A stretch of DNA of 64,000 nucleotides from BJHQ01 sp964654285 (GTDB lineage: Bacteria; Planctomycetota; UBA11346): assembly GCA_964654285.1 (NCBI GenBank), contig CAZZJC010000017.1:1-64000 (forward strand), in the 5' to 3' direction. Both the position numbers and the translations under genes were made by a program. This document shows positions 10,501 to 16,402 of this stretch, piece after piece. The notes beneath the pieces are model-generated. The model did not search any database. It was not told the origin of the DNA and saw only the letters and a program-made list of their open reading frames with translations. Each line of letters begins with the position of its first letter. Position 1 is the first letter of the stretch.

Positions 10501-13412
10501 TCCTGCTGCGGATCAGCGATGACGAGCGGCTCGATCTCGTCCGTGAACTCCTGCGCGCGCACGTCTACTGGCGCAGCAAGGGCCTGAACGTCGATCTGGT
10601 GATCTGGAACGAGGACCATTCGCTCTACCGCCAGGCGCTGCACGACCGGATCGCCGGCCTGGTCGCGAGCGGGAGCGAAACCGCCCTGATCGACAAACCG
10701 GGGGGGGTCTTCGTGCGCCGGTCGGAACAGATGTCGGACGAGGACCGCATCCTGCTCCAGACCGTGGCCCGCATGGTGATCAGCGACACGGATGCGACCC
10801 TGGCGCAGTTCGCGGACCGCACCCCGCGCCCGGGTCTCCTTCCGCCCAAACTGATTCCTGGCCGAGCGCAGCGGACGCACCTGATGCCGACACCGGGAAC
10901 GGAGATCCCCACCGACCTCATCTGCGCCAATGGTCTGGGCGGATTCACCCGCGATGGCCGCGAGTACATCATCACCCTCGAACCGGGCCGGCCGACGCCG
11001 CTGCCGTGGGTCAATGTGCTCGCGAATCCCGAATTCGGCACCGTGATCAGCGAATCCGGAGGGGCCTACTCCTGGGCCGGCAACTGCCATGAGTTCCGCC
11101 TCACCCCGTGGCACAACGACCCGGTGGGCGATCCCAGCGGCGAGGCGTTCTACCTGCGCGACGAGGAGACCGGCCGCTACTGGTCGCCCACGCCAGCCCC
11201 TGCGCGCGGCCGCGGGCGTTACGTCGTGCGCCATGGTTTCGGCTACACCGCCTTCCAGCATGAGGAGGACGGAATCGGGTGCGAGTCGAAGGTCTACATC
11301 GCGATCGATGCGCCAGTGAAGCTGATCGTGATCACCCTGCGCAATCGGACCGGGCGACCACGCCGCTTGTCGCTGACCGGGTACTGGGAATGGGTGCTGG
11401 GCGAGCAGCGGTCGGCGTCGGCCATGCATGTGGTGACCGAACTCGATCTGCCGAGCGGCGCCATCACCGCCCGCAATCCCTACCACCCGGATTCCGGTGG
11501 CCGGCTGGTCTTCGTCGATGCCAGCGAGCGCGGCTCCGACCGGTCGCATACCGGCGACCGCGCCGAATTCCTCGGTCGCAACGGCCAGCTGTCGGCCCCG
11601 GCGGCGCTCGCCCGGCAACGGCTGTCAGGACGGCTCGGGGCCGGGCTCGATCCCTGCGCCGCGCTGCAGGTCGGGGTCGATCTGGCCGTCGACGAGGTGC
11701 GCGAGGTGGTCTTCGTGCTCGGTGCCGCCGGCAGCCTCGACGAGGTCCGCACCCTGTGCCGGCGCTTCGCCGCGGTCGAAGGCGCCCGCCATGCGCTGGA
11801 GCACGTCTGGCAGCACTGGAACCACCTGCTTGGCGCGGTGCAGGTCGAGACTCCGGATCCGACCGTGAACCTGCTCGCCAACGGCTGGCTGGTGTACCAG
11901 ACCATCGCCTGCCGCATGTGGGCGCGCAGCGGTTTTTACCAATCCGGCGGCGCCTTCGGTTTCCGCGATCAGCTCCAGGATGCGATGGCGCTGGTCCTGG
12001 TCGCACCGTGGCTGCTGCGCGAGCACCTGCTGCGCGCTGCGGCGCACCAGTTCCGCGAAGGCGACGTGCAGCATTGGTGGCATCCGCCGGTTGGCCGCGG
12101 GGTGCGCACGCATTCATCCGACGACTACCTGTGGCTGCCGTATGCCGTGGCGGGTTACTGCCTGGCGACCGGTGACACCGGCGTCCTCGATGTCCCGGTG
12201 CCCTTCATCGAGGGCCGCGCGGTTCCAGTGGAGGAGGAGTCCTATTACGACCTGCCGACCCAGGCGCCGCCGGGAACGCTCTACGAACACGCCACCCGGG
12301 CCATCCTGCATGGCCTGCGCTTCGGTGCCCATGGCCTGCCGCTGATGGGTTGCGGCGACTGGAACGACGGCATGAACCGGGTCGGGGCCGGTGGCACCGG
12401 CGAGAGCGTCTGGCTCGCGTTCTTCCTCCACGAGGTGCTGACCCGGTTCGTCCCGGTCGCGCTTGCGCATGGCGACGCGCCCTTCGCCGCACGTTGCCGG
12501 AGCGAGGCCGCCACGCTGGCCGAGCATATCGAAGCCGACGCCTGGGACGGGAAATGGTACCGGCGCGCCTATTTCGATGACGGCACTCCGCTGGGATCGG
12601 CGGGCAACGCCGAATGCCGGATCGACGTGCTGCCGCAAAGCTGGGCCGTCCTGTCCGGTGCGGGCGACCCCAAGCGCGCCCGCGCCGCCATGGATGAGGT
12701 CGACAGCCGGTTGATCGACCGCGAACATGGCCTGATCAAGCTCTTCGCTCCTCCATTCGACACGCCCAAGGCCGCTGACGCCGCGTCCGGGGGGGGCGAC
12801 CCCGGCTACATCAAGGGCTACGTCCCCGGCGTGCGGGAGAATGGCGGCCAGTATACGCATGCCGCGATCTGGACCGTGATGGCGTTCGCCCAGCTCGGCG
12901 AGACCGAACGCGCCTGGGAACTCTGGTCGCTGATCAATCCGGTGGCGAAGGCCGCGACGCCGGCAGCGATGGCGACCTACCAGGCCGAACCCTACGTGGT
13001 CGCCGCCGACGTGTACGCCCTCGCCCCGCATGTCGGTCGTGGCGGCTGGCCCTGGTACACCGGTTCCGCCGGCTGGATGTACCGGCTGCTCACCGGATCG
13101 CTGCTCGGCCTGCGTCTGGAAAAGGATCGCCTCTACCTGGACCCGCAGATGCCCGCCGCCTGGCCGGGATTCACCATCCACTACCGCCATCGCGACACGC
13201 ACTATCGGATCCGGGTGGAGCCTGCCGACGCAGACCGGATCATCCTTGATGGCGCCACCTTGGTCGATCCCTGGTTGCCGCTCACGGATGACCACCGCGA
13301 CCATGCGGTGGTGGTGCAACGACTCGCAGCGAAGCCGCGCGAACTGCCCGAACCGCATGGGGACAACACCCCATGCCTGGCGCCGGCGCTGGCGGCTAGC
13401 CTGCTGCGATGA
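4569..13412 (+). CDS. Cyclic beta-1,2-glucan synthase (NdvB/Cgs type)
   Basis: A giant membrane enzyme of at least 2947 residues, the usual size for the family, which makes cyclic beta-1,2-glucans from UDP-glucose. In order: an N-terminal region with AAEWLLDNYYLIEEQIR; membrane segments at about residues 365-455; the GT84 transferase with LDTDTQLPREEARR at about 601 and RRHRWMRGDWQI at about 750; more membrane segments at about 800-980; the central GH189/glycoamylase-like part (RTRELFAIGFN at about 1343, to HHQGMSLLAL at about 1556) credited with cyclisation; and a C-terminal GH94 phosphorylase part with GDWNDGMN at about 2596, holding the general acid Asp. GTG 4569 is the first conventional start. 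Family-like sequence (RAEIFSAEQLQHH) begins earlier, about 4479, after an in-frame TAG at 4428. Stop and next start overlap (ATGA). Confidence 0.92.
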   Translation: MLLRRLGANAEVLAQAHALVRDGVATRQRIAPAAEWLLDNYYLIEEQIRQSRRHLPPGYSRRLPWLVNGPHRGLPRVYAIATELIAHADGRVDPDNLNRFVAAYQTVATLTLGELWAIPIMLRLALIENLRRVAARICASHQACESASGWFSRLLAASNPTGLVMVVADLVRENPVLSPAFVAEFARRLQGQNPSLSFATVWIEQRLGETHRTIEQLVLTEHQGQAADQVSIGNSITSLRTLVAIDWREFVEGRSPVEAVLRSDPAGVYATMDFATRDAYRHVVEVLARRCRRSELAVAREVIAIASVPVAAHVAMPAVRVTTTPPPTPGQVASLDPVRTRHIGFYLIDDGRIALARRLGLRPGLALLIGSTGTWLRLGFYLGPVLAGTAVIVGLVLALVAASGWHGADPRLPLWSGLLALGLAIPASQCALACVNLLTTRLLPPALMPRLDFRAGIPATCATMVVVPTMLAHPSDIAALTEALEVRFLGNPDENLAFALLTDFTDADQEVLPSDLGLLDAAEAAILALNRKHRDRRPGIFHLFHRPRTWNERERRWMGEERKRGKLSALNRLLLQGERGSFLRIVGDLERSAGTTFIITLDTDTQLPREEARRLIGTLAHPLNRAVTDPATRCVVRGHGVLQPRVGISLPSTMRSEFATIFAGEAGIDPYTRTVSDVYQDVFGEGSFIGKGIYDVAAFEAATGRRFPANAILSHDLIEGCCARSGLVSDVLLVEDMPARYLADVTRRHRWMRGDWQILAWMLPWVHGPIAAVPAGVMSPAVWHANPLSLLSRWKICDNLRRSLVPPAMLLLLVGGWTVLPGPAWAWTMLILGLALVPTALNAIAGLVAWPPETRIGMHLAAWADATLRAGACAGMGLILLPFEAWIAVDAMLRTWWRMGVSRRHLLAWRTASDAEGAARTDLAGTCTAMAVAPLVAIGVAGVIGWWHPVAIWAALPLCLCWFLSPLLAWWISRPRPSRVQRLDADDGDFLGRLARRTWRYFESLVTAEDHWLPPDNFQEYAINAPAHRTSPTNLGLCLLGNLAARDFGYLAWERFLERCERTTGTMRTMERHRGHFFNWYDTLTLEPLAPRYISTVDSGNLAAHLTVLRAGLNELPTLPWLPDATLMGIRHTVGCLGEAVRSCASVANDARSALKEIRGQVSSLEGDSVGSPATFTAAFGKLGHLRRAASKLNGRTAAADTTPAGADRDWCWWAAALERECQEHQDSLALLTPWAAMRAMPSWFTGVDGQKPALDALRLRLGLLDQSTTLAEIATLAQDLGPDLDRIIATLITQSPFGGADTLAWLRVLRQRLGVASVCATALIGRSDAIRRACTELADMDHSFLYDRTRELFAIGFNVADKRLDRSYYDLLASEARLGSFVAIAQGRVAQEHWFALGRQLTVSGRTTALLSWSGSLFEYLMPQLVMPTYAGTLLDATDQAVVARQIEYGRQRGVPWGISESGYNRTDAALVYQYRAFGVPGLGFKRGLADDLVIAPYASALALIVAPAAACANLRRLHDAGHAGPLGMYEAVDYTPVRLPAGATVQTVRSYMAHHQGMSLLALAQMLLGQPMQRRFCADPQFRATLLLLQERTLRTAVVVQPHASEATRTTRAGGENEAAMRVFTQPDAPLPEVHLLSNGRYHVHISASGGGSSRWKGLAVNRWREDPTCDSYGMFCYLRDVGTDVDQSLLWSNTYQPTVETCPGYEAIFTQARAEFRRSDHELDVHTQISVSSEDDIELRRITLTNRADVARTIELTSYTEVVDAPPAADAAHPAFSNLFVQTHLDREHQAILCSRRPRSAAERPAWMFHLMAQDGGGVGSASYETDRMRFIGRGRTVARPQVFDAPGPLGDSAGPVLDPVAAIRRCVRLEPDTSVDIDLVFGMADSRVAVEALINKYHDQRLCERVFGLARAHSQVVLRQLGASEAEAQLYGRLASAIIHPLAVRRAPAGVLARNRRSQAALWAYGISGDLPIVLLRISDDERLDLVRELLRAHVYWRSKGLNVDLVIWNEDHSLYRQALHDRIAGLVASGSETALIDKPGGVFVRRSEQMSDEDRILLQTVARMVISDTDATLAQFADRTPRPGLLPPKLIPGRAQRTHLMPTPGTEIPTDLICANGLGGFTRDGREYIITLEPGRPTPLPWVNVLANPEFGTVISESGGAYSWAGNCHEFRLTPWHNDPVGDPSGEAFYLRDEETGRYWSPTPAPARGRGRYVVRHGFGYTAFQHEEDGIGCESKVYIAIDAPVKLIVITLRNRTGRPRRLSLTGYWEWVLGEQRSASAMHVVTELDLPSGAITARNPYHPDSGGRLVFVDASERGSDRSHTGDRAEFLGRNGQLSAPAALARQRLSGRLGAGLDPCAALQVGVDLAVDEVREVVFVLGAAGSLDEVRTLCRRFAAVEGARHALEHVWQHWNHLLGAVQVETPDPTVNLLANGWLVYQTIACRMWARSGFYQSGGAFGFRDQLQDAMALVLVAPWLLREHLLRAAAHQFREGDVQHWWHPPVGRGVRTHSSDDYLWLPYAVAGYCLATGDTGVLDVPVPFIEGRAVPVEEESYYDLPTQAPPGTLYEHATRAILHGLRFGAHGLPLMGCGDWNDGMNRVGAGGTGESVWLAFFLHEVLTRFVPVALAHGDAPFAARCRSEAATLAEHIEADAWDGKWYRRAYFDDGTPLGSAGNAECRIDVLPQSWAVLSGAGDPKRARAAMDEVDSRLIDREHGLIKLFAPPFDTPKAADAASGGGDPGYIKGYVPGVRENGGQYTHAAIWTVMAFAQLGETERAWELWSLINPVAKAATPAAMATYQAEPYVVAADVYALAPHVGRGGWPWYTGSAGWMYRLLTGSLLGLRLEKDRLYLDPQMPAAWPGFTIHYRHRDTHYRIRVEPADADRIILDGATLVDPWLPLTDDHRDHAVVVQRLAAKPRELPEPHGDNTPCLAPALAASLLR
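13355..13376. repeat. Palindrome of the CATGGGG...CCCCATG family
   Basis: GCATGGGG and CCCCATGC form an 8-bp perfect inverted repeat with a 6-nt centre inside the last codons of the glucan synthase gene, just before the BON gene. It is a diverged relative of the palindromes at 688, 14378 and 16245. Confidence 0.6.
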
Positions 13413-14317
13413 ACACCAACCTCACCCCCGCCTCCCAAACCACCTCCCCGCTGCGCGGGGTTCCGGCTGCGCCGTCCCAGGCGCTCGTTTGTCCGGGGGC
13501 TGCCCACCCCCGCAACGCGCCTCCGGCGCCCCCCCGTGCGCAGCCTGTCGGCCGCTCACTGCTCCTGTCCATCGCCGCGGCCACCACCGTCCTGGCCATG
13601 TCCGCAGCCTCACTGCACGCATCCGAATCCGATGACCGGATCGAGGCCGCGTTCAAGTCGAGCCATATCGCCAAGACCAGTCTCAAGGACGATGCGATCA
13701 AGCCACAGGCCAAGGATGGCGTCGTCACCCTGACCGGGACCGTCGCCGATGAGTCCCACAAGGCCCTGGCCCAGGAGACCGCTGCCGGCCTGCCCGGCGT
13801 CACCAAGGTCGACAACCAGCTTGCCACCAAGGCCGAGGCCGCCGCCGAGAAGTCCGACGCCTGGATCGTCCGCAAGCTGAAGGTCGTCCTCTTCTTCCAC
13901 CGCAACGTCAGCTCGGCGACGCAGATCGAGGTGAAAGAGGGCATCGTGACGCTGAAGGGCGAAGCGACCAGCATGGCCCAGAAGGAACTGACCACCGAAT
14001 ACGCCAAGGATGTCGATGGGGTCAAATCGGTCCGCAATGAGATGGTCATCTCCGCCAAGCCGGAACTGATCGAGCGGACTTCGGGCGAGAAGATCGACGA
14101 CGCCTCGATCACCGCGCAGGTCCATTTTGCGTTGCTCAGCCACCGTTCGACCAACGCCACCCAGACCAAGGTGGAGACCCGCAATGGCGAAGTGACGTTG
14201 ACCGGTATCGCCAAGAACGCGGCAGAAAAGGCGCTGGTGACCAAACTGGTGACCGACCTCAAGGGGGTGACCAGCGTCAAGAACCAGATGACCGTCGAAG
14301 AGACCGCCACGCGCTGA
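13409..14317 (+). CDS. Exported protein with three BON domains
   Basis: A 302-residue protein. After a hydrophobic export segment (RSLLLSIAAATTVLAMSAAS, about residues 49-68) there are three BON repeats, roughly 75-145, 150-215 and 222-295, each showing the D-G-V-V-T-L-T-G-T-V type strand and the G-V-x-x-V-x-N-x-x end. BON proteins such as OsmY are periplasmic, phospholipid-associated and osmotically induced. ATG 13409 overlaps the glucan synthase stop, so the two are probably translated in tandem, fitting an osmotic/envelope role. Residues 13-46 are encoded by a copy of a multi-hairpin repeat found elsewhere in the window, so the protein carries an unusual 48-residue leader before its signal. 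Confidence 0.88.
   Translation: MNTNLTPASQTTSPLRGVPAAPSQALVCPGAAHPRNAPPAPPRAQPVGRSLLLSIAAATTVLAMSAASLHASESDDRIEAAFKSSHIAKTSLKDDAIKPQAKDGVVTLTGTVADESHKALAQETAAGLPGVTKVDNQLATKAEAAAEKSDAWIVRKLKVVLFFHRNVSSATQIEVKEGIVTLKGEATSMAQKELTTEYAKDVDGVKSVRNEMVISAKPELIERTSGEKIDDASITAQVHFALLSHRSTNATQTKVETRNGEVTLTGIAKNAAEKALVTKLVTDLKGVTSVKNQMTVEETATR
13446..13547. repeat. Multi-hairpin repeat, coding copy
   Basis: This is a diverged copy of the 141-bp unit at 48921-49202, lacking about 18 bp from its middle. It contains CCCCGCTGCGCGGGG, GGGGGCTGCCCACCCCC and GCGCCTCCGGCGC hairpins. It is read in frame as part of the BON protein N-terminus (SPLRGVPAAPSQALVCPGAA). Confidence 0.8.
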
Positions 14318-14377
14318 CCCCGCTGATCCGGTTTCACGCACCGGCGTCCGCATCCAGGCAGCATCGCCGCCGGCATC

Positions 14378-14393
14378 TGGGGTGAACACCCCA
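14378..14393. repeat. Palindrome TGGGGTG-AA-CACCCCA
   Basis: A perfect 7-bp inverted repeat in the gap between the BON gene and the second DUF2934 gene, 36 bp before the DUF2934 start. Same family as 688-707. Confidence 0.65.
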
Positions 14394-14428
14394 TGGCCGC
14401 TGGGCGAAGCGATCGACAATGCCCGATC

Positions 14429-14659
14429 ATGACCACCACCACCCAGCTCCAACACCGCCACGACAACGATGCCCATGCATCGGGAACCTGCTGCACCGCC
14501 ATGCACGAGGAGATCGCCCTCGCCGCCTATCACCACTTCGAGAAGCGCGGACGCAAGGACGGACACGATGTGCGCGACTGGCTGCAGGCCGAAACCAGCG
14601 TCAAGGCGAGGCACCGCAGTCAAAAGCACGCCCACCATGAACCGCATCGGCACGCCTAG
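14429..14659 (+). CDS. DUF2934 domain protein (second copy)
   Basis: A 76-residue protein. The core EEIALAAYHHFEKRGRKDGH followed by DVRDWLQAE fits DUF2934 closely. The ends are His-rich (HRHDNDAHAS, KHAHHEPHRHA) with a Cys pair near residue 21, so metal binding is conceivable, though not shown. It follows the BON gene after 111 bp containing a palindrome. Function unknown. Confidence 0.8.
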   Translation: MTTTTQLQHRHDNDAHASGTCCTAMHEEIALAAYHHFEKRGRKDGHDVRDWLQAETSVKARHRSQKHAHHEPHRHA

Positions 14660-14691
14660 GCCGGTATCGGCACTTACGGCCGAGGCTTCCG

Positions 14692-15144
14692 ATGTATCGC
14701 CATGACTCCCTGGATTTCCCGCATGGTTCCGGAGAGGACTCAGCCGACCGGTTCCAGGCCCCGCCGATACCGTTCCGCAACCAGGGCCTCGTCCCGCCCG
14801 GCCGCATCCGGTTCGCCTCACCGGCTGCGGTCGGCAGCGCAGGCGACGACCCTGCGACCACGACCCGGTTCCTGACGGCGATGGCAGGGGACGATCTCGC
14901 CGAGAAACGCTCGGCCATCATGTCGTTGATCACCATGGCCGACGACGACGCCGTCCTCAGGTTGCTGATCAACGTCCTGGACGAGGTGCCGATCCATGCC
15001 GCCGTGATCGCCGCCGTGCGGGCCCGGGCCGAAGCGAAGCCGGTCAGCGGACAGCCGGCCTGTCCGGTGATCGATACCGCGCTTGCCTGGAGCACCTGGT
15101 TGCGCTCCAGGGCCGTGACTGCGCCGGCGCAAGCCCGGCGGTGA
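14692..15144 (+). CDS. Hypothetical protein
   Basis: A 150-residue protein with no recognised family. G/C-ending codons dominate, as in neighbouring genes, so it is probably real. The middle (AGDDLAEKRSAIMSLITMAD then DDAVLRLLINVLDEVPIHAA) reads as two or three short amphipathic helices, reminiscent of a HEAT-type pair. No signal peptide or membrane segment. It starts 32 bp after the DUF2934 stop and is followed by a MITE-like element. Confidence 0.5.
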   Translation: MYRHDSLDFPHGSGEDSADRFQAPPIPFRNQGLVPPGRIRFASPAAVGSAGDDPATTTRFLTAMAGDDLAEKRSAIMSLITMADDDAVLRLLINVLDEVPIHAAVIAAVRARAEAKPVSGQPACPVIDTALAWSTWLRSRAVTAPAQARR

Positions 15145-15152
15145 AGCAATTC

Positions 15153-15288
15153 AGGATTCACCAACAGGTTGACGATAGGGCCTGGATCGGCGGGCCTCGG
15201 CCCGCACGGATTTCCGGTTGTTACTGTAGATCAATCTCTCGCGGCCACCGGAACCGTACCTGGGTTCGTCAACCTGTTGGTGAATCCT
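15153..15288. mobile_element. MITE-like element with 23-bp perfect terminal inverted repeats
   Basis: Bases 15153-15175 are the exact reverse complement of 15266-15288 (AGGATTCACCAACAGGTTG with ACGA). The 136-bp unit has no ORF. Inside is a palindrome, CGGGCCTCGGCCCG, and a short A/T-richer middle. A degenerate extra end (CAACCTGTTGATGAGCCC) follows at about 15308-15325. No clear target-site duplication is visible. The whole 325-bp gap 15145-15469 is occupied by this element and its flanks. Confidence 0.8.
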
Positions 15289-15469
15289 CAGTAAGACCCA
15301 GCCGCCAACCTGTTGATGAGCCCTGGATAATCATTCCGGGTTCCATCGGGCTGGTGACTCCCTCTGGTCTCCATGCGGCGTCCGCAAACAACGTCCGCAC
15401 CCCGCCTCCGACCGGCCTGGCGCAGGCTGATCGGAGGCGGGGTGGAGGCAAAAGCCGGATCACCGAGGG

Positions 15470-16180
15470 TCAGAAGAACCGGCCCCAGTTCCATTCCAGG
15501 CTGATCTGGTTGTCGACCGACAGCACCCCTGTCGCGGCCCAGGCGACGCGTTCGGCCTCGTCGCGCTCGGCATTGTTCGCCACCTTGCCGCGCAGCACCA
15601 CTGTGCTGCCGCGCGTCTCGACCTCGATCTTTTTGGCATCCAGCATCGCGTTGCGGTCGAAGGCGGCGGTGATCGATTGCTCCAGATCCTTGACCGAGAT
15701 CAGCGGTTTGACGGTGATCAGGTTGTTGATCCCCTTCACGCCGATCATGTATTGCAGGACATCCTCGGCCGCATTCTTCTGGTACTGCCACTCGACCACG
15801 CCTTCGAGGATGATCCAACCATTGCGCACCGTCACCTTGGTCGAGCCGGCGGGGATGGTCGTGGACCATTCGAGCTGATGCACCACGGCGGTGGCGATGT
15901 CGGCATCGGTGCGCTGATGGAACTCGCCCAGGTTGACGTTGATCTCTTCGGCGATCGCCTTGACGCCGACGACGCGCTTGGCGGCGCGCACGGCATGCCA
16001 CTTCGCCCCGTGGCTGGCGGTGGAACCGCTGAGGGTCACCACGCCGCCCTTGACGACGACGCCGAAATCGGACTGCCTGACCACCGGTTCGTATTCCAGC
16101 TCGGCGATCACGTCGGCCTGGATCTGCTGGTCGGTCTTCTCCTTCTTCGCGTTCTGGTCGATGACAGGGGATGAGGCCAT
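15470..16180 (-). CDS. Protein with three BON domains
   Basis: A 236-residue protein with three BON repeats at about residues 17-85, 90-155 and 160-230. Each shows the G-x-V-x-L-x-G strand (GGVVTLSGSTAS, NGWIILEGVVEW, STVVLRGKVANN) and ends at G-V-x-x-(V/I)-x-N. No signal peptide is evident, so it may be cytoplasmic or peripheral, unlike the exported BON protein at 13409. ATG 16180 is preceded by GAAGGAGCC, a good ribosome site; a longer in-frame start exists at 16255 but lacks one. A palindrome of the TGGGGTG family lies 65 bp upstream. Confidence 0.88.
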   Translation of the reverse strand: MASSPVIDQNAKKEKTDQQIQADVIAELEYEPVVRQSDFGVVVKGGVVTLSGSTASHGAKWHAVRAAKRVVGVKAIAEEINVNLGEFHQRTDADIATAVVHQLEWSTTIPAGSTKVTVRNGWIILEGVVEWQYQKNAAEDVLQYMIGVKGINNLITVKPLISVKDLEQSITAAFDRNAMLDAKKIEVETRGSTVVLRGKVANNAERDEAERVAWAATGVLSVDNQISLEWNWGRFF

Positions 16181-16244
16181 GGAAGGCTCCTTCGTGGGTT
16201 GGGCAGGGAGCTGCACCTTGGCGGACGGCGGAGGGATCGGCGAC

Positions 16245-16258
16245 GGGGTGTCCACCCC
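16245..16258. repeat. Palindrome GGGGTG-TC-CACCCC
   Basis: A perfect 6-bp inverted repeat, 65 bp upstream of the BON gene start at 16180. A separate hairpin, GCATGGCG-GTGA-CGCCATGC, follows at 16329-16348. Both lie in the 222-bp gap between the BON and topoisomerase genes. Confidence 0.5.
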
Positions 16259-16402
16259 AGGGCCGGTTCGGACCGGATCAGGTCTGGCCGGCGCGCCGGC
16301 ACCACGACGCCGAGGCGCCGGTGCTGGTGCATGGCGGTGACGCCATGCGGCACCCGGGAAGGCGCCGCCCTGGTGCCGGCGCTGGCCGTACGGATATGGG
16401 CC

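Noticed and set aside
15145..15300. Target-site duplication around the MITE-like element
   Set aside because: Flanking bases (caattc on the left, cagtaa on the right) do not form a convincing direct repeat.
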